Origin: an uncultured Lachnospiraceae bacterium
GTDB lineage: Bacteria; Bacillota_A; Clostridia; Lachnospirales; Lachnospiraceae
Direction: 5' to 3'
Assembly: GCA_900555005.1 (NCBI GenBank)
Contig: USJM01000110.1
Span: 1-6,256 of the forward strand
Length of the DNA: 6,256 nt
This document shows, one piece after another, positions 5,021 to 6,256 of this stretch; the stretch's first letter is position 1; each line of letters starts with the position of its first letter. The notes below the pieces were generated by a model that had not been told where the DNA came from, ran no database searches, and saw only the letters and a list, made by a program, of their open reading frames with translations. The translations under genes were made by a program, and so were the position numbers.

Positions 5021-6256
5021 TATCCGGCCTTCTTTGATCGGATCCTGGTGGATGCGCCGTGCTCGGGGGAGGGCATGTTCCGGAAGGACACGGCTTCCGC
5101 CCAGGCATGGTATCCCGAGAAGGTGCAGGAGTGCGCCCGCGTGCAACGGGAAATTGTCACACGTGCGGCAGATATGCTCAGGCCGGGCGGCATGATGCTG
5201 TATTCGACCTGTACATTCGCGCCGCAGGAAAACGAACTGACTATCCTGCATCTTTTGAAAGAGCGTCCGGAGATGGAGCTGATGGAGATTCCGTACGACG
5301 CTTTCCGACAGTATTTTTCTGCGGGAATGAGTCTGGAGCAGCTCGTCCGGCTCGGGTATCTGGATAAAGAGACGGCGGGAGAGCTGAATGCAGACCTCAC
5401 GCAAACCTGCAGGCTCTGGCCGCATAAAATCGAGGGAGAGGGGCATTTCTGTGCCCTTCTGAGGAAGCGGAAGGCCGGGGAGACACAAAAGGAGCAGCCC
5501 GGAGAAGCAGCCTGGGAAGCGGATGAGACGCATGGAGTCGGCAGAGCAGGAAAGACAGACAGGACGTATGGAACAGGCAGAACGGAGAAACGCACAGGGG
5601 CGGAACAGTCAGGCAGCCTGAGAAAAACGGACAGGACATATCGAGCGGACAGATCAGGAAAGATGGACGGGACATATCGGGCGGGCAGGCCAGGGAAGGC
5701 TGGCAGGAGAGGCGGCGCCGGGAACATGTCCCGGGCAGCGGGGCCGGAGAAACTCCAGACAAACGAAATGCAGATGATTCAGGACTTTGCTGCCGGTTAT
5801 CTGCAGCAGCCGCAGCCTGCCACAGCAGCGGAGACAGAGACGGGAAACATCTGCTGCAGTCAGGGTGATATGACGCTTCGGGCGGAAGACAAGGCTGCTG
5901 CCAGGACGGCTGAGGACAGACTCGCCGTGCTGCTCCGGGAGGAACTGCAGAAAGGCAGGCTGGAGGTGCATGACGGCCAGGTGTACCTGATGCCTGCGGG
6001 CGTGGAGAGGGTGCCCGGAATCCCGACTCTGCGGGCAGGTCTGTATCTTGGAGAGTTGAAGAAAAACCGCTTCGAGCCAGCCCAGGAGCTCGCCATGATG
6101 CTGCCGGCGGCGCCATTTCCGAGTGGGGGATTGCAGACAGGCGCAGCACAACCATTGCCTGTGGCGGAAGATGTGAAGGAAGATGTTGAAGAACGCTATG
6201 TCTGCCTCGATCCGGCGGACGACAGACTCGAACGTTATCTCCACGGAGAGACAATG
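5021..6256 (+). CDS. rsmF: RsmF-type methyltransferase, catalytic and C-terminal piece (after a frameshift; right-truncated)
   Basis: This piece resumes with YPAFFDRILVDAPCSGEGMF: motif IV PCSG with Cys191 of the reconstructed protein. Motif VI YSTCTFAPQENE follows, with Cys241 (base 5210), the expected covalent nucleophile. The catalytic domain ends at GEGHFCALLRKRK (about residue 330). A long basic, low-complexity linker (about 330-470) replaces the short one usual in the family; part of it is a 12-residue tandem repeat. The RsmF C-terminal module then appears: LEVHDGQVYLMPAG, LYLGELKKNRFEPAQELA (from residue 518), and DDRLERYLHGETM, where the final PUA-like domain begins and the window ends. 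The frame has no stop from 5021 to 6256. With 589 residues already visible, the protein is well over the roughly 450 typical of Firmicutes relatives. No other gene is seen on either strand here. Confidence 0.85.
5516..5731 (+). repeat. 36-base degenerate tandem repeat inside the methyltransferase linker
   Basis: Six in-register 36-base units encode 12 residues each. The clear copies are EADETHGVGRAG (5516), KTDRTYGTGRTE (5552), KTDRTYRADRSG (5624) and KMDGTYRAGRPG (5660). The units at 5588 and 5696 are strongly diverged. The adjacent copies at 5624 and 5660 match at 28 of 36 bases by my count. The consensus is roughly K-x-D-x-T-Y-x-x-G-R-x-G: basic, glycine-rich and likely disordered. All units keep the reading frame. 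Confidence 0.75.

Noticed and set aside
5516..5731. 36-base periodic repeat as a CRISPR array
   Set aside because: The unit length is suggestive, but copies are directly adjacent without spacers, diverge from each other and keep the reading frame of a conserved protein.
5397..6254. Long minus-strand open frames (up to 285 codons) opposite the methyltransferase
   Set aside because: They lie opposite a recognisable conserved protein and are Pro/Ser/Cys-rich mirror images of its Lys/Arg/Gly-rich linker. Low stop frequency in GC-rich repetitive DNA explains them.

Overview
The window looks like chromosomal DNA from a GC-rich member of the Clostridia, probably Lachnospiraceae-like. The basis is GC-rich third codon positions, purine-rich Shine-Dalgarno sites, ATG/GTG starts and the style of the proteins (a Firmicutes-type RsmF methyltransferase and a MoxR/VWA pair). 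The assignment is inference, because there is no rRNA or other phylogenetic marker to read.

Layout. Positions 1-881 (+) hold a membrane protein of unknown function, cut by the left edge and split by a one-base frameshift near 420. Positions 976-1926 (+) hold an intact MoxR-type AAA ATPase (NorQ/CbbQ-like). Positions 1930-3746 (+) hold its large partner with a C-terminal von Willebrand factor A (VWA) domain (NorD/CobT-like), broken by a one-base frameshift at about 3367. These three probably form one operon. A small cytosolic protein of unknown function lies convergently at 3800-4135 (-). A 355-base divergent intergenic region follows (4136-4490). It carries two candidate back-to-back promoters, a 16-bp palindrome and several hairpins. 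From 4491 to the right edge (+) lies an RsmF-type rRNA m5C methyltransferase, also broken by a one-base frameshift (about 5016-5021) and cut by the window end. It has a long basic linker built from a 12-residue (36-base) degenerate repeat.

How the genes work together. MoxR ATPases paired with VWA proteins act on client proteins or complexes, for example in metal-cofactor insertion or remodelling. No client enzyme is visible here, so the target is unknown; the upstream membrane protein is a candidate partner. The methyltransferase is a separate housekeeping-type function with its own promoter.

The most striking global feature is that three conserved reading frames each break once, always in the direction expected from loss of a single base, while the protein sense resumes perfectly in the next frame. 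Residual sequencing or assembly indels are the simplest explanation; real gene decay is the alternative. Each broken gene is given below as two pieces, with the reconstructed whole described.
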